Origin: Pseudomonas psychrophila
GTDB taxonomy: Bacteria > Pseudomonadota > Gammaproteobacteria > Pseudomonadales > Pseudomonadaceae
DNA length: 64,000 nucleotides
Direction: 5' to 3'
Assembly (NCBI RefSeq): GCF_001043005.1
Contig: NZ_JYKZ01000011.1
Location: forward strand, 62,001-126,000
Made by a program: the position numbers and the translations under genes. The notes beneath the pieces are model-generated. The model ran no database searches. It was not told the DNA's origin and saw only the letters and a program-made list of their open reading frames with translations. Positions 43,650 to 53,199 of the stretch are shown here, piece by piece (positions within the stretch are counted from its first letter, which is position 1; every line of letters begins with the position of its first letter).

Positions 43650-46592
43650 ATGAGCCTTCCGTCGCTTGCACCAATTCCCGGCCTTTTACAGTCACTGGCC
43701 AGCCGTGCCGAGCAATCGTGGCGCACGGCGGTTGCCGGGCTTGAAGGTGAGCAGGGGCTCGATGACTGGTCGGCCCAGCGCTGGCTGGCGTTCAGTCGGG
43801 TCAGTGCCGCGAGTGACTTCTTTATAGAACAGTCATTGCGTGACCCTTTGATGTTGCTAGAGCTGGTGGGCTCGGGTGAACTGGACCGCAGTTTCGCCCC
43901 CGGCGAGTTGTGTGCCCAGATCAGCGTCGCCGCTCAGGCTGCAACGACTGATGACGAACTGGGCCGCGCACTGCGCCGCCAGCGTACCCGTCAACAGATC
44001 CGGATTATCTGGCGTGACATCAACCGCCAGGCCGATTTGATTGAAACCTGCCGCGACCTGTCGGACATGGCCGATGCCAGCATCGATCAGGCCTATCGCT
44101 GGTTGTATGTGCGCCATTGCCAGCAGTTCGGCACACCCACCGGGCATCGCAGCGGCGAGCCGCAGCAAATGGTGATTCTGGGTATGGGCAAGCTCGGGGC
44201 CGTTGAGCTGAACTTGTCTTCGGACATCGATCTGATCTTCGCCTACCCCGAGGGTGGCGAAACGGTGGGTGCCAAGCGCCCGCTGGATAATCAGGAGTTC
44301 TTTATCCGTCTGGGCCAGCGCCTGATCAAGGCCCTGGACCCAATGACCGTCGACGGTTTTGTGTTCCGCGTCGATATGCGCTTGCGCCCGTACGGCTCAT
44401 CCGGCGCCCTGGTGCTGAGCTTCAATGCGCTCGAGCAGTACTACCAGGATCAAGGCCGCGACTGGGAGCGTTACGCGATGATCAAGGCGCGGGTCGTGGC
44501 CGGTGATCAGGTGATGGGCGCACAGCTGCTTAGTTTGCTGCGTCCGTTCGTGTACCGGCGCTACCTCGACTTTTCGGCGATTGAAGCGCTGCGCACCATG
44601 AAGCAGCTGATCCAGCAGGAAGTACGGCGCAAAGGCATGGCCGACAATATCAAGCTGGGGGCGGGCGGGATTCGTGAAGTCGAATTTATCGCTCAGGCGT
44701 TCCAGCTGATCCATGGCGGTCGCGACCTCAGCCTGCAGCAACGCCCGCTGCTGAAAGTGCTGACCACCCTGGAAGGCCAGGGATATTTGCCGGCCGAAGT
44801 GGTCAGCGAACTGCGCGAAGGCTATGAGTTCTTGCGCTACACCGAACACGCGATCCAGGCCATTGCCGACCGCCAGACCCAAATGCTGCCCGACACCGAA
44901 CAGGATCAGGCGCGTATTGCTTTCATTATGGGCTTTGACACCTGGGCTGCATTCCACGAGCAATTGATGACGTGGCGTGGGCGCATCGACTGGCATTTCC
45001 GTCAGGTGATCGCTGATCCTGACGAAGAAGAGGTCATCGACGAAGGCGAATTGATCGTCGGCGGCGAGTGGCTGCCGCTGTGGGAAGAAGATCAGGACGA
45101 CGCCGCTGCCTGTGCCCAGCTGGAAGAAGCCGGGTTTGTGGATGCCCCCAAAGCCTTGAAGCAATTGGCGGCCCTGCGTTCCAGCCCGCAATTGCGCGCC
45201 ATGCAGCGCTTGGGGCGGGAGCGTCTGGATGCCTTTATCCCGCGTTTGCTGGCCCAGGCCGTTGAGCACGCCAATCCCGATCTGGTGCTGGAGCGGGTGT
45301 TGCCGCTGGTCGAAGCGGTGGCCCGGCGCTCGGCTTATCTCGTGTTGTTGACCGAAAACCCCGACGCCTTGCGGCGTTTGCTGACCCTTTGTGCCGCAAG
45401 TCCGTGGATCGCCGAACAAATCACCCGTTTCCCGTTGCTGCTCGATGAGTTGCTCAATGAGCGTCGACTGTTCAAACCGCCCTTGGCGCCAGAGTTGGCG
45501 GCCGAGTTGCGCGAGCGTCTGACACGCATCCCGGAGGACGATCTTGAGCAGCAGATGGAGGCCTTGCGTAACTTCAAGCTGGCTCACCGTCTGCGAGTTG
45601 CGGCATCGGAAATCGCAGGCAGCCTGCCTTTAATGAAAGTCAGTGATTACCTGACCTGGCTGGCCGAAGCGATTCTGGAGCAAGTGCTGGCGCTGGCCTG
45701 GCGTCAGACGGTGGCCAAGTACGGCACGCCGCAGCGCACTGACGGCAGTTTGTGCGACCCCGGCTTTATTATTGTTGGCTACGGCAAGGTCGGCGGTATC
45801 GAGTTGGGGCATGGCTCGGATCTGGACCTGGTGTTTATCCACGACGGTGACCCGAATGCCGAGACCGACGGCGCCAAACCTATCGACGGCGCGCAGTTTT
45901 TCACCCGGTTGGGGCAGCGCATCATCCACTTGCTGACGGCCCAGACCAACTCCGGTCAACTGTATGACGTCGATATGCGCCTGCGTCCCTCAGGTGCATC
46001 GGGATTACTGGTCAGTTCCCTGGGCGCTTTTGAGCGTTACCAGGAGAGTGAGGCATGGACCTGGGAGCATCAGGCGCTGGTGCGGGCACGGGTGCTGGTG
46101 GGCTGCAAGCAGGTGGGCAGTGCGTTCGAAAAAGTCCGTGCCAGCGTGCTGGGACGTGAACGCGACTTGCCCACCTTGCGCCAGGAGGTCAGCGAGATGC
46201 GGGCCAAAATGCGTGGCAACCTTGGAACCCGGATAACCGCTGCCGGAACAGCTGAAAACGCCTTCGAGGCCACGGTGCCGTTCGACCTCAAGCAGGATGC
46301 CGGAGGTATCGTCGATATTGAATTTATGGTGCAATACGCGGCCCTGGCGTGGTCCAGGGAACATCCGGCGTTACTGCGCTACACCGATAACATCCGCATT
46401 CTGGAAGGGCTGGAACAGGTCGGGCTGATGCCCGCCACTGATGCCAGCCTGTTGCGCGAGGCCTACAAGGCTTTTCGCACCGTCGCCCACCGTCAAGCCT
46501 TGCAAAAAGAGGCCGGCGTGGTCACGGGGGACCAGCTTGTAGTCGAACGTCAACACGTGCGGCGCATATGGTCCGAGCTGGGATTGAGCTAG
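43650..46592 (+). CDS. glnE: Glutamine synthetase adenylyltransferase/deadenylase GlnE
   Basis: The 980-residue bifunctional enzyme adds and removes AMP on glutamine synthetase in response to PII. It has two nucleotidyltransferase domains: the N-terminal deadenylase (NLSSDIDLIFAYPEGG and DMRLRPYGSSGALV) and the C-terminal adenylylase (HGSDLDLVFIHDGD and DMRLRPSGASGLLV), joined by helical regulatory segments. Length matches the family. Confidence 0.97.
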   Translation: MSLPSLAPIPGLLQSLASRAEQSWRTAVAGLEGEQGLDDWSAQRWLAFSRVSAASDFFIEQSLRDPLMLLELVGSGELDRSFAPGELCAQISVAAQAATTDDELGRALRRQRTRQQIRIIWRDINRQADLIETCRDLSDMADASIDQAYRWLYVRHCQQFGTPTGHRSGEPQQMVILGMGKLGAVELNLSSDIDLIFAYPEGGETVGAKRPLDNQEFFIRLGQRLIKALDPMTVDGFVFRVDMRLRPYGSSGALVLSFNALEQYYQDQGRDWERYAMIKARVVAGDQVMGAQLLSLLRPFVYRRYLDFSAIEALRTMKQLIQQEVRRKGMADNIKLGAGGIREVEFIAQAFQLIHGGRDLSLQQRPLLKVLTTLEGQGYLPAEVVSELREGYEFLRYTEHAIQAIADRQTQMLPDTEQDQARIAFIMGFDTWAAFHEQLMTWRGRIDWHFRQVIADPDEEEVIDEGELIVGGEWLPLWEEDQDDAAACAQLEEAGFVDAPKALKQLAALRSSPQLRAMQRLGRERLDAFIPRLLAQAVEHANPDLVLERVLPLVEAVARRSAYLVLLTENPDALRRLLTLCAASPWIAEQITRFPLLLDELLNERRLFKPPLAPELAAELRERLTRIPEDDLEQQMEALRNFKLAHRLRVAASEIAGSLPLMKVSDYLTWLAEAILEQVLALAWRQTVAKYGTPQRTDGSLCDPGFIIVGYGKVGGIELGHGSDLDLVFIHDGDPNAETDGAKPIDGAQFFTRLGQRIIHLLTAQTNSGQLYDVDMRLRPSGASGLLVSSLGAFERYQESEAWTWEHQALVRARVLVGCKQVGSAFEKVRASVLGRERDLPTLRQEVSEMRAKMRGNLGTRITAAGTAENAFEATVPFDLKQDAGGIVDIEFMVQYAALAWSREHPALLRYTDNIRILEGLEQVGLMPATDASLLREAYKAFRTVAHRQALQKEAGVVTGDQLVVERQHVRRIWSELGLS

Positions 46593-46710
46593 CTTGCTGG
46601 CTTAAGTACAGAGTTAAAGCTGTAAGAACGTATCCGGCGGGTCCATAAGCCCCGTCCAATTTGCCTGACGCCTCGTGGCGCGGGTGCTGGATTCTTTGAG
46701 GAGCGTAATG

Positions 46711-47634
46711 ATGTCGATGGCTGATCGTGATGGTGTGATCTGGTATGACGGCAAGCTGGTGCCGTGGCGTGATGCTACGACGCACGTGCTGACCCATACA
46801 TTGCACTACGGCATGGGCGTGTTTGAAGGTGTACGCGCTTACGAAACCCCGCAGGGCGCGGCGATTTTCCGCTTGCAGGCACACACTGACCGCCTGTTCG
46901 ACTCGGCCCACATCATGGGCATGAAGATCCCGTTCAGCAAAGACGAAATCAACGAAGCGACCCGTATTGCGGTGCGTGAAAACAACCTCGACAGCGCCTA
47001 CATCCGCCCGATGGTGTTTTACGGGTCCGAAGCCATGGGCCTGCGCGCCACTGGCCTCAAAGTCCACGTAATCATCGCGCCATGGAGCTGGGGTGCCTAC
47101 ATGGGCGCCGAGGCCCTGGAAGTCGGGATCAAGGTGCGTACCAGCTCCTTTACCCGTCACCACGTGAACATCTCCATGACCCGGGCCAAGGCCAACGGTC
47201 ACTACATCAACTCGATGCTGGCCCTGCAGGAAGCGATTTCCGGCGGTGCCGACGAAGCGCTGTTGCTGGACCCGGAAGGCTTCGTGGCTGAAGGCTCGGG
47301 CGAGAACGTGTTCCTGGTCAAGGATGGCGTGATTTACACCCCGGACGTGACGGCGTGCCTGAACGGCATCACCCGCAGCACGATCCTGACCCTGGCCACC
47401 GAGCTGGGTTACAAGTTTGTTGAAAAACGCATTACCCGTGACGAGGTGTATATCGCCGACGAAGCGTTCTTTACCGGTACTGCGGCTGAAGTGACGCCGA
47501 TTCGTGAAGTCGACGGGCGTCATATCGGTATCGGCCGCCGTGGTCCGATCACCGAAAAACTGCAAAAAGCCTATTTCGACCTGGTGACCGGCAAGACAAC
47601 GGATCACCCAGAGTGGCGTACACTGGTCAAATAA
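46711..47634 (+). CDS. ilvE: Branched-chain amino acid aminotransferase IlvE
   Basis: The 307-residue fold-type IV PLP enzyme makes Val, Leu and Ile from their keto acids. The catalytic lysine region is NISMTRAKANGHYINSML. The C-terminal cofactor region contains EAFFTGTAAEVTPIREVDGR. Three ATGs (46708, 46711, 46717) follow GAGGAG; I chose 46711 because MSMADRDGVIWYDGK matches the P. aeruginosa N-terminus as I recall it. Confidence 0.95.
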   Translation: MSMADRDGVIWYDGKLVPWRDATTHVLTHTLHYGMGVFEGVRAYETPQGAAIFRLQAHTDRLFDSAHIMGMKIPFSKDEINEATRIAVRENNLDSAYIRPMVFYGSEAMGLRATGLKVHVIIAPWSWGAYMGAEALEVGIKVRTSSFTRHHVNISMTRAKANGHYINSMLALQEAISGGADEALLLDPEGFVAEGSGENVFLVKDGVIYTPDVTACLNGITRSTILTLATELGYKFVEKRITRDEVYIADEAFFTGTAAEVTPIREVDGRHIGIGRRGPITEKLQKAYFDLVTGKTTDHPEWRTLVK

Positions 47635-47654
47635 AGCGATATGGCACTACAGCA

Positions 47655-47672
47655 GGGAGGCGAATGCCTCCC
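47655..47672 (+). terminator. Short hairpin between ilvE and waaF
   Basis: A perfect seven-base stem GGGAGGC-GAAT-GCCTCCC is followed by TTGCTTG, not by a true T-run. It may be a weak terminator or an attenuator that lowers read-through into the LPS operon. Confidence 0.45.
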
Positions 47673-47692
47673 TTGCTTGTTTATGGAAACTT

Positions 47693-48727
47693 ATGAATAT
47701 TTTGATCGTTGGGCCCAGCTGGGTCGGTGACATGGTGATGGCGCAGACACTGTTTCAGTGCCTCAAGCAGCGCCACCCGCAGTGCGAAATCGATGTGCTG
47801 GCCCCTGAGTGGAGCCGGCCCATCCTTGAACGCATGCCTGAAGTTCGCAAGGCCTTGAGCTTTCCGCTCGGCCACGGCGCGCTCGAACTGGCCACGCGAC
47901 GCAAGATCGGCAAGTCCCTCAAGGGCCAATACGATCAGGCAATCTTGCTACCCAACTCGCTGAAATCAGCTCTCGTGCCGTTCTTTGCGGGAATCCCCAA
48001 GCGCACCGGCTGGCGTGGCGAATTTCGCTATGGCGTGCTCAACGACGTGCGCAAGCTCGACAAAGAACGCTACCCGTTGATGATCGAGCGCTTCATGGCG
48101 CTGGCCTATGAGCCAGGGGCGGATCTGCCCAAGCCTTATCCGCGCCCGGCCTTGCAGATCGATCCGCAAAGCCGTGCCGGCGCACTGGCAAAATTTGGCC
48201 TGGAACTGGACCGCCCGGTGCTGGCGCTGTGCCCGGGTGCCGAGTTTGGCGAGTCCAAGCGCTGGCCGTCCGAGCACTACGCCAAAGTTGCCGAGCAAAA
48301 GATCCGCGAAGGCTGGCAGGTGTGGTTGTTCGGCTCCAAAAACGATCACGCTGTGGGCGAAGACATCCGCTCGCGGTTGATCCCGGGGCTGCGTGAAGAG
48401 TCGGTCAACCTCAGCGGCGAGACTTCGCTGGCCGAAGCCATTGATTTGCTGTCGTGTGCCGACGCCGTTGTGTCCAACGATTCGGGGCTGATGCACGTGG
48501 CTGCCGCGCTGAACCGTCCCTTGGTGGCGGTGTACGGCTCCACATCGCCGGGCTTCACCCCGCCGTTGGCCGACAAAGTCGAAATCGTACGCCTGGGGCT
48601 CGATTGCAGCCCATGTTTTGATCGCACCTGCCGCTTTGGCCACTACAACTGCCTGCGCGAGTTGATGCCGCAGCCGGTGGTTGAAGCCTTGCAGCGTTTG
48701 CAGGGCTCACCGGTCGAGGTCAACTAG
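47693..48727 (+). CDS. waaF: ADP-heptose:LPS heptosyltransferase II WaaF
   Basis: The 344-residue GT9 enzyme adds the second heptose to the LPS inner core at the cytoplasmic face of the inner membrane. Typical blocks are ILIVGPSWVGDMVMAQTLF at the N-terminus, the acceptor loop ILLPNSLKSALVPFFAGI, and the donor site VVSNDSGLMHVAAALNRPLVAVYGSTSPGF. It opens the LPS core operon, with each following gene touching or overlapping the previous one. Confidence 0.96.
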   Translation: MNILIVGPSWVGDMVMAQTLFQCLKQRHPQCEIDVLAPEWSRPILERMPEVRKALSFPLGHGALELATRRKIGKSLKGQYDQAILLPNSLKSALVPFFAGIPKRTGWRGEFRYGVLNDVRKLDKERYPLMIERFMALAYEPGADLPKPYPRPALQIDPQSRAGALAKFGLELDRPVLALCPGAEFGESKRWPSEHYAKVAEQKIREGWQVWLFGSKNDHAVGEDIRSRLIPGLREESVNLSGETSLAEAIDLLSCADAVVSNDSGLMHVAAALNRPLVAVYGSTSPGFTPPLADKVEIVRLGLDCSPCFDRTCRFGHYNCLRELMPQPVVEALQRLQGSPVEVN

Positions 48728-49789
48728 GTGCGCGTTCTGTTGGTCAAAACCTCATCCCTTGGGGATGTGATCCATGCCTTGCCTGCGTTGACCGATGCGG
48801 CGCGGGCGATCCCAGGCATCACCTTTGACTGGGTCGTGGAAGAAGGCTTTGCCGAAATCCCTACCTGGCACCCGGCGGTGGGCAAGGTCATTCCGGTGGC
48901 GATTCGCCGCTGGCGCAAAAATATCTGGGAAACCATCAAGAGTGGTGAGTGGCGATGCTTCAAGCAAAGCCTGCGTGCCGAAAAATACGATCTGGTGATC
49001 GACGCTCAAGGCCTGGTCAAAAGCGCCTGGCTGACCCGTTACGTGAAAGCCCCGGTCGCCGGTCTTGATAAAGACTCAGCCCGTGAACCCTTGGCCAGCC
49101 GCTTTTATCAGCGTCGTCTGGCCGTGGCTCGTGGGCAGCACGCGGTCGAGCGTTTGCGTCAGCTATTTGCCGTGGCGCTGGGCTACGACCTGCCAAAAGG
49201 GCTGGGTGACTACGGCCTCGACGTCGAACGCCTGGTTGAATTACCGCGCAAGAAGCCTTACGTATTGTTTTTGCACGGCACCACGTGGGACACCAAGCAC
49301 TGGCCCGAAGTGTACTGGCGCGACCTGGCCCTGCGCATGGGCCACATGGGTGTCGAAGTCCGCTTGCCCTGGGGTAACCCGGCTGAAAAGGCCCGCGCCG
49401 AACGCATCGCCGACGGCCTGAGCAACGCAGTGGTGCTGCCCAAGCTGAATCTGGCGGGGGTTGCCAAGGTACTGGCCAGTGCTAGCGCCTGTGTGGCGGT
49501 CGATACCGGGCTGGGGCATTTGGCGGCGGCACTGGATGTACCGACCATCTCCCTGTTTGGTCCCACCAATCCGGGCCTGACCGGTGCCTATGGCAAGGTG
49601 CAAATCCACCTGGCCAGCGATTTTCCGTGCGCACCGTGCCTGCAGAAAAAATGCACCTACACTCCGACTGCACAGGACCAGCAGCGGTTTGATCTGAAAA
49701 ACGAGTGGCCGTTGTGCTTTACCCGTTTGAACCCTGAGCGTGTCGCGAGTCGATTAAGCACGTTGTTACTGGCTGAGGAACTGCGCTGA
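48728..49789 (+). CDS. waaC: ADP-heptose:LPS heptosyltransferase I WaaC
   Basis: The 353-residue GT9 enzyme adds the first heptose to Kdo. The N-terminal MRVLLVKTSSLGDVIHALP and the donor block VDTGLGHLAAALDVPTISLFGPTNP identify it. It begins with GTG directly after the waaF stop (TAG-GTG), so translation is coupled. Confidence 0.96.
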   Translation: MRVLLVKTSSLGDVIHALPALTDAARAIPGITFDWVVEEGFAEIPTWHPAVGKVIPVAIRRWRKNIWETIKSGEWRCFKQSLRAEKYDLVIDAQGLVKSAWLTRYVKAPVAGLDKDSAREPLASRFYQRRLAVARGQHAVERLRQLFAVALGYDLPKGLGDYGLDVERLVELPRKKPYVLFLHGTTWDTKHWPEVYWRDLALRMGHMGVEVRLPWGNPAEKARAERIADGLSNAVVLPKLNLAGVAKVLASASACVAVDTGLGHLAAALDVPTISLFGPTNPGLTGAYGKVQIHLASDFPCAPCLQKKCTYTPTAQDQQRFDLKNEWPLCFTRLNPERVASRLSTLLLAEELR

Positions 49790-50910
49790 TGCAACTGGCT
49801 TTTGTGCTGTACAAATATTTCCCGTTTGGCGGGCTGCAACGCGATTTCATGCGCATTGCGCTGGAGTGCCAGAAACGCGGCCATCAAATTCGCGTCTACA
49901 CCATGATCTGGGAGGGTGACATTCCCCCCGGTTTTGAAGTGCTGGTGGCGCCGGTCAAGGCGTTCCACAACCATACCCGCAACGAAAAAATGCTCGCCTG
50001 GATGCAGGCCGACCTGGCCAAACGCCCGGTGGACCGCCTCGTCGGCTTCAATAAAATGCCGGGGCTGGACGTGTACTACGCGGCCGACGGCTGCTTTGAA
50101 GACAAGGCGCAAAACCTGCGTCATTCGTTTTATCGCTTTTTCAAGCGTTACAAACACTTTGCTGAATACGAACGGGCGGTGTTCGACAAGAACGCCAAGA
50201 CTGAAATCCTGATGATTTCAGAAGTCCAGCAGCCGCTGTTCATCAAACATTACGACACCCCGCCGCAGCGATTCCATCTGTTGCCACCGGGCATCGCCCT
50301 GGACCGTCGCGCGCCTGCCAATGCCGCAGAGATTCGCGCCGATTTTCGTCGTGAATTCAACCTGTCTGACGACGATCTGCTGCTGGTGCAAATCGGCTCC
50401 GGGTTCAAGACCAAAGGCGTTGATCGCAGCCTTAAAGCACTGGCAGCCTTGCCTGCCGAGCTTAAGAAGCGCACCAAGCTGTTTGTAATCGGTCAGGACG
50501 ATCCCAAAGTCTTTCAATTGCAGAGCGCCACGCTGGGGCTGGGCGATCACGTGCAGTTCCTCAAGGGGCGCAGCGACATCCCTCGCTTCTTGCTGGGCGC
50601 GGACCTGTTGATTCACCCGGCCTACAACGAAAACACCGGCACCGTGCTGCTTGAAGCCCTGGTGGCGGGTTTGCCGGTACTGGTCAGCGCCGTCTGCGGC
50701 TACGCCCACTACATCAGCGACGCCGATTGCGGCCGGGTACTGGACGAGCCGTTTGAGCAGGCGCAACTCAATGAATACCTGACACACATGTTGTCCGACG
50801 ATGCTGCGCGCGCGGCCTGGAGCCAAAATGGCCTGGCCTACGCGCAGACGGCCGACCTCTACAGCATGCCGCAGCACGCTGCGGATGTGATTCTGGCGGA
50901 GCAACACTGA
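49789..50910 (+). CDS. waaG: LPS core glycosyltransferase WaaG
   Basis: The 373-residue GT4 (GT-B) enzyme starts QLAFVLYKYFPFGGLQRDFMR, the WaaG signature, and has the C-terminal donor site NENTGTVLLEALVAGLPVL with the E-x7-E motif. In Pseudomonas it adds the first sugar of the outer core to heptose II. It overlaps waaC by one base and waaP by one base. Confidence 0.95.
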   Translation: MQLAFVLYKYFPFGGLQRDFMRIALECQKRGHQIRVYTMIWEGDIPPGFEVLVAPVKAFHNHTRNEKMLAWMQADLAKRPVDRLVGFNKMPGLDVYYAADGCFEDKAQNLRHSFYRFFKRYKHFAEYERAVFDKNAKTEILMISEVQQPLFIKHYDTPPQRFHLLPPGIALDRRAPANAAEIRADFRREFNLSDDDLLLVQIGSGFKTKGVDRSLKALAALPAELKKRTKLFVIGQDDPKVFQLQSATLGLGDHVQFLKGRSDIPRFLLGADLLIHPAYNENTGTVLLEALVAGLPVLVSAVCGYAHYISDADCGRVLDEPFEQAQLNEYLTHMLSDDAARAAWSQNGLAYAQTADLYSMPQHAADVILAEQH

Positions 50911-51716
50911 TGAAACTGATTCTTGCCGAACCGTTCAAGAGCTTGTGGGCAGGACGCGATGCGTTCACCGAAGTCGAGCGCCTGGAGGGCGAGGTTTACC
51001 GCGAACTGGATGGTCGACGTACCTTGCGTACAGAAGTCGAGGGCCGCGGTTATTTTGTGAAAATCCACCGTGGCATTGGCTGGGGTGAGGTGTTCAAAAA
51101 CCTGCTCACGGCCAAGCTGCCAGTGCTGGGCGCGGGCCAGGAATGGCGGGCAATCAAGCGCCTTCACGAAGTCGGCGTACCTACCATGACTGCCGTCGCG
51201 TATGGCGAAAAGGGCAGTAACCCGGCGCAGCAGCACTCGTTCATCATCACCGAAGAACTGGCGCCAACGGTCAGCCTCGAAGACTTCAGCCTCAACTGGA
51301 TCAAGCAGCCGCCACAGCCAAACCTAAAGCATGCGCTGATCGCCGAAGTGGCGCGCATGACGGGCATGATGCACCGCGCCGGGGTTAACCATCGCGACTG
51401 CTATATCTGCCACTTTTTGCTGCACACCGACAAACCGGTTACAGCCCAGGCCTTTCGTTTGTCGCTCATTGATCTGCACCGGGCTCAGGTTCGACCGGTC
51501 ATCAGCAAACGCTGGCGCAACAAGGACCTGGCTGCACTGTATTTTTCTGCACTGGATATCGGCCTGACCCAACGGGACAAGCTGCGTTTCCTGCGGGGTT
51601 ACTTCCAGATGCCGCTGCGTCAAACCCTTCGCGAAGAAGCCCGCCTGCTGGCATGGCTGGAAGGCAAGGCGAGCAAACTCTACGAACGCAAACTGCGTTA
51701 TGGGGATGCACTGTAA
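50910..51716 (+). CDS. waaP: LPS core heptose I kinase WaaP (RfaP)
   Basis: The 268-residue kinase phosphorylates heptose I, which is essential in P. aeruginosa. The catalytic loop is HRDCYICHFLL with Asp163, the position of the known catalytic Asp, and the metal-binding LIDLHRAQV follows. The Gly-poor N-lobe is RGYFVKIHRG with the ATP-binding Lys. Start and stop overlap neighbours by one base each. Confidence 0.96.
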   Translation: MKLILAEPFKSLWAGRDAFTEVERLEGEVYRELDGRRTLRTEVEGRGYFVKIHRGIGWGEVFKNLLTAKLPVLGAGQEWRAIKRLHEVGVPTMTAVAYGEKGSNPAQQHSFIITEELAPTVSLEDFSLNWIKQPPQPNLKHALIAEVARMTGMMHRAGVNHRDCYICHFLLHTDKPVTAQAFRLSLIDLHRAQVRPVISKRWRNKDLAALYFSALDIGLTQRDKLRFLRGYFQMPLRQTLREEARLLAWLEGKASKLYERKLRYGDAL

Positions 51717-52450
51717 TGGCGGGTTGGAATCTTGAACCCGCTTACAGCGCACTGGCGTCTGATTTTGGCAGTCTGGAAGCGGTATTTGCCCTCCAGGGCG
51801 AGCACCTGACCCGCGATCCTCTTTCGGAAGTGATCCGTGTGCAGCGCGATGGCGTCAATTATTACGTCAAGCGTTACACCGGTGCGGGCAAGGGCTTGCG
51901 CCGCTATTTGGGCCGCCCTCGGGTCAAATCCGAATGGCAGAACCTCAAACGCTTCGACAAGTGGGGCATTCCCACCGCCGAAGTCGTGGCCTGGGGGCTT
52001 GAGCGCAGTGGCTTTGCCTACTCCCGTGGCGCCATGATCACCCGTGAACTGCCCAATACCCGCGATCTGTCCGAACTGGCGGACCACCATGATCCCCTGC
52101 TCAAGGACCGTGCCTGGGTCGATTGCGTCAGTCGCCAGTTGGCGAAGTGCACCCGGATCATGCACAACCATCGTTTTACCCATAACGATCTGAAGTGGCG
52201 AAACCTGCTGGTCGACGATCAGCCCAAGCTGTTTTTGATCGACTGCCCGAACGGTGACTTCTGGCGCGGTTTCTGGCTCAAGTACCGCATCACCAAAGAC
52301 CTGGCGTGCCTCGACAAAGTGGCCAAGTACCATTTGTCCTACACCCAGCGTTTGCGTTTTTATTTCCAATACACCGGGCGCACTACGCTCAATGCGGCGG
52401 ACAAGGAGCGTGTTCGTCATATCGTGCGTTTTTTTGAGGGCCGGGAATGA
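51716..52450 (+). CDS. WaaP/InaA-family kinase, intact catalytic loop
   Basis: The 244-residue protein has VNYYVKRYTGAGKG (ATP-binding Lys), the catalytic loop HNDLKWRNLL with Asp158, and LIDCPNGDF as the metal-binding site. It should phosphorylate an LPS core sugar, as the second kinase does in P. aeruginosa (PA5008 region). ATG 51716-51718 overlaps the waaP stop by one base; the frame is open further upstream but lies in waaP. Confidence 0.88.
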   Translation: MAGWNLEPAYSALASDFGSLEAVFALQGEHLTRDPLSEVIRVQRDGVNYYVKRYTGAGKGLRRYLGRPRVKSEWQNLKRFDKWGIPTAEVVAWGLERSGFAYSRGAMITRELPNTRDLSELADHHDPLLKDRAWVDCVSRQLAKCTRIMHNHRFTHNDLKWRNLLVDDQPKLFLIDCPNGDFWRGFWLKYRITKDLACLDKVAKYHLSYTQRLRFYFQYTGRTTLNAADKERVRHIVRFFEGRE

Positions 52451-53199
52451 CTGATTTTTTAGCGGATGCGGACCGGGCTTTGCTTGAGCGCAACGGACTG
52501 GCTGACTTCGATGCGCTGTGGGCTGTGCAACTGGAAGCCGTGGACGAGCCCAACACCAGCGGCGGTGGCTGGAGCAGCGTGTTTCGCATGGACCTCGAAG
52601 GCCAGGGCTTTTACCTCAAGCGTCAAAGCAACTACCTGACCCGTACCCTGCACCGGCCATTGGGCGAGCCGAGCTTCGCACGAGAATTTCGTAATATTCA
52701 GCGTTATCAGCACATGGGTATTCCCGCGCTGGAAGCGGTGTTTTTTGGCGAGCGAAAAGTGCCTGGCGAACATCGCGCGGTGCTCATGACCCGTGCGCTG
52801 GATGGCTGGAATGACCTCGATTCGTTGCTTGAACAATGGCCGCAATTGACCACTGAGCAGCAGCAGGCAATTTTGCGTGAATGCGGCCTGTTGGCGCGTC
52901 GCCTGCACGCTGCGCGTCAGGTACATGGCTGTTTTTATCCCAAGCACATCTTCTTGCAGGCCGATGGCTCGGGTTATCGCGCCCAACTGATCGACCTGGA
53001 GAAAACCCGCCCCTTGTTGCTGGGCCAGCGTGACCGGGTCAAGGACATCGAACCGTTGCTGCGTCGAGCGCATGCCTGGAGCGATGCCGAGGTGCGGTTC
53101 TTGCTCGCGGCCTATCTGGATCAGCCTGTCGACAGCGGTTTGGTGGATGCCTGGCTGGCGCGGCTGAATGTGCGTCGCAGCCACAAGGAGACTCGCTGA
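52447..53199 (+). CDS. WaaP/InaA-family kinase-like protein, catalytic Asp replaced
   Basis: The 250-residue protein has the N-lobe GQGFYLKRQSNYLTR with the lysine and the metal-binding-type sequence LIDLEKTRP, but the catalytic loop reads VHGCFYPKHIFL: the position of the HRD/HGD aspartate is Cys162. It aligns well with the WaaP loop apart from that change, so it may be a pseudokinase or use another base. It overlaps the previous gene by four bases (ATGA). Confidence 0.85.
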   Translation: MTDFLADADRALLERNGLADFDALWAVQLEAVDEPNTSGGGWSSVFRMDLEGQGFYLKRQSNYLTRTLHRPLGEPSFAREFRNIQRYQHMGIPALEAVFFGERKVPGEHRAVLMTRALDGWNDLDSLLEQWPQLTTEQQQAILRECGLLARRLHAARQVHGCFYPKHIFLQADGSGYRAQLIDLEKTRPLLLGQRDRVKDIEPLLRRAHAWSDAEVRFLLAAYLDQPVDSGLVDAWLARLNVRRSHKETR

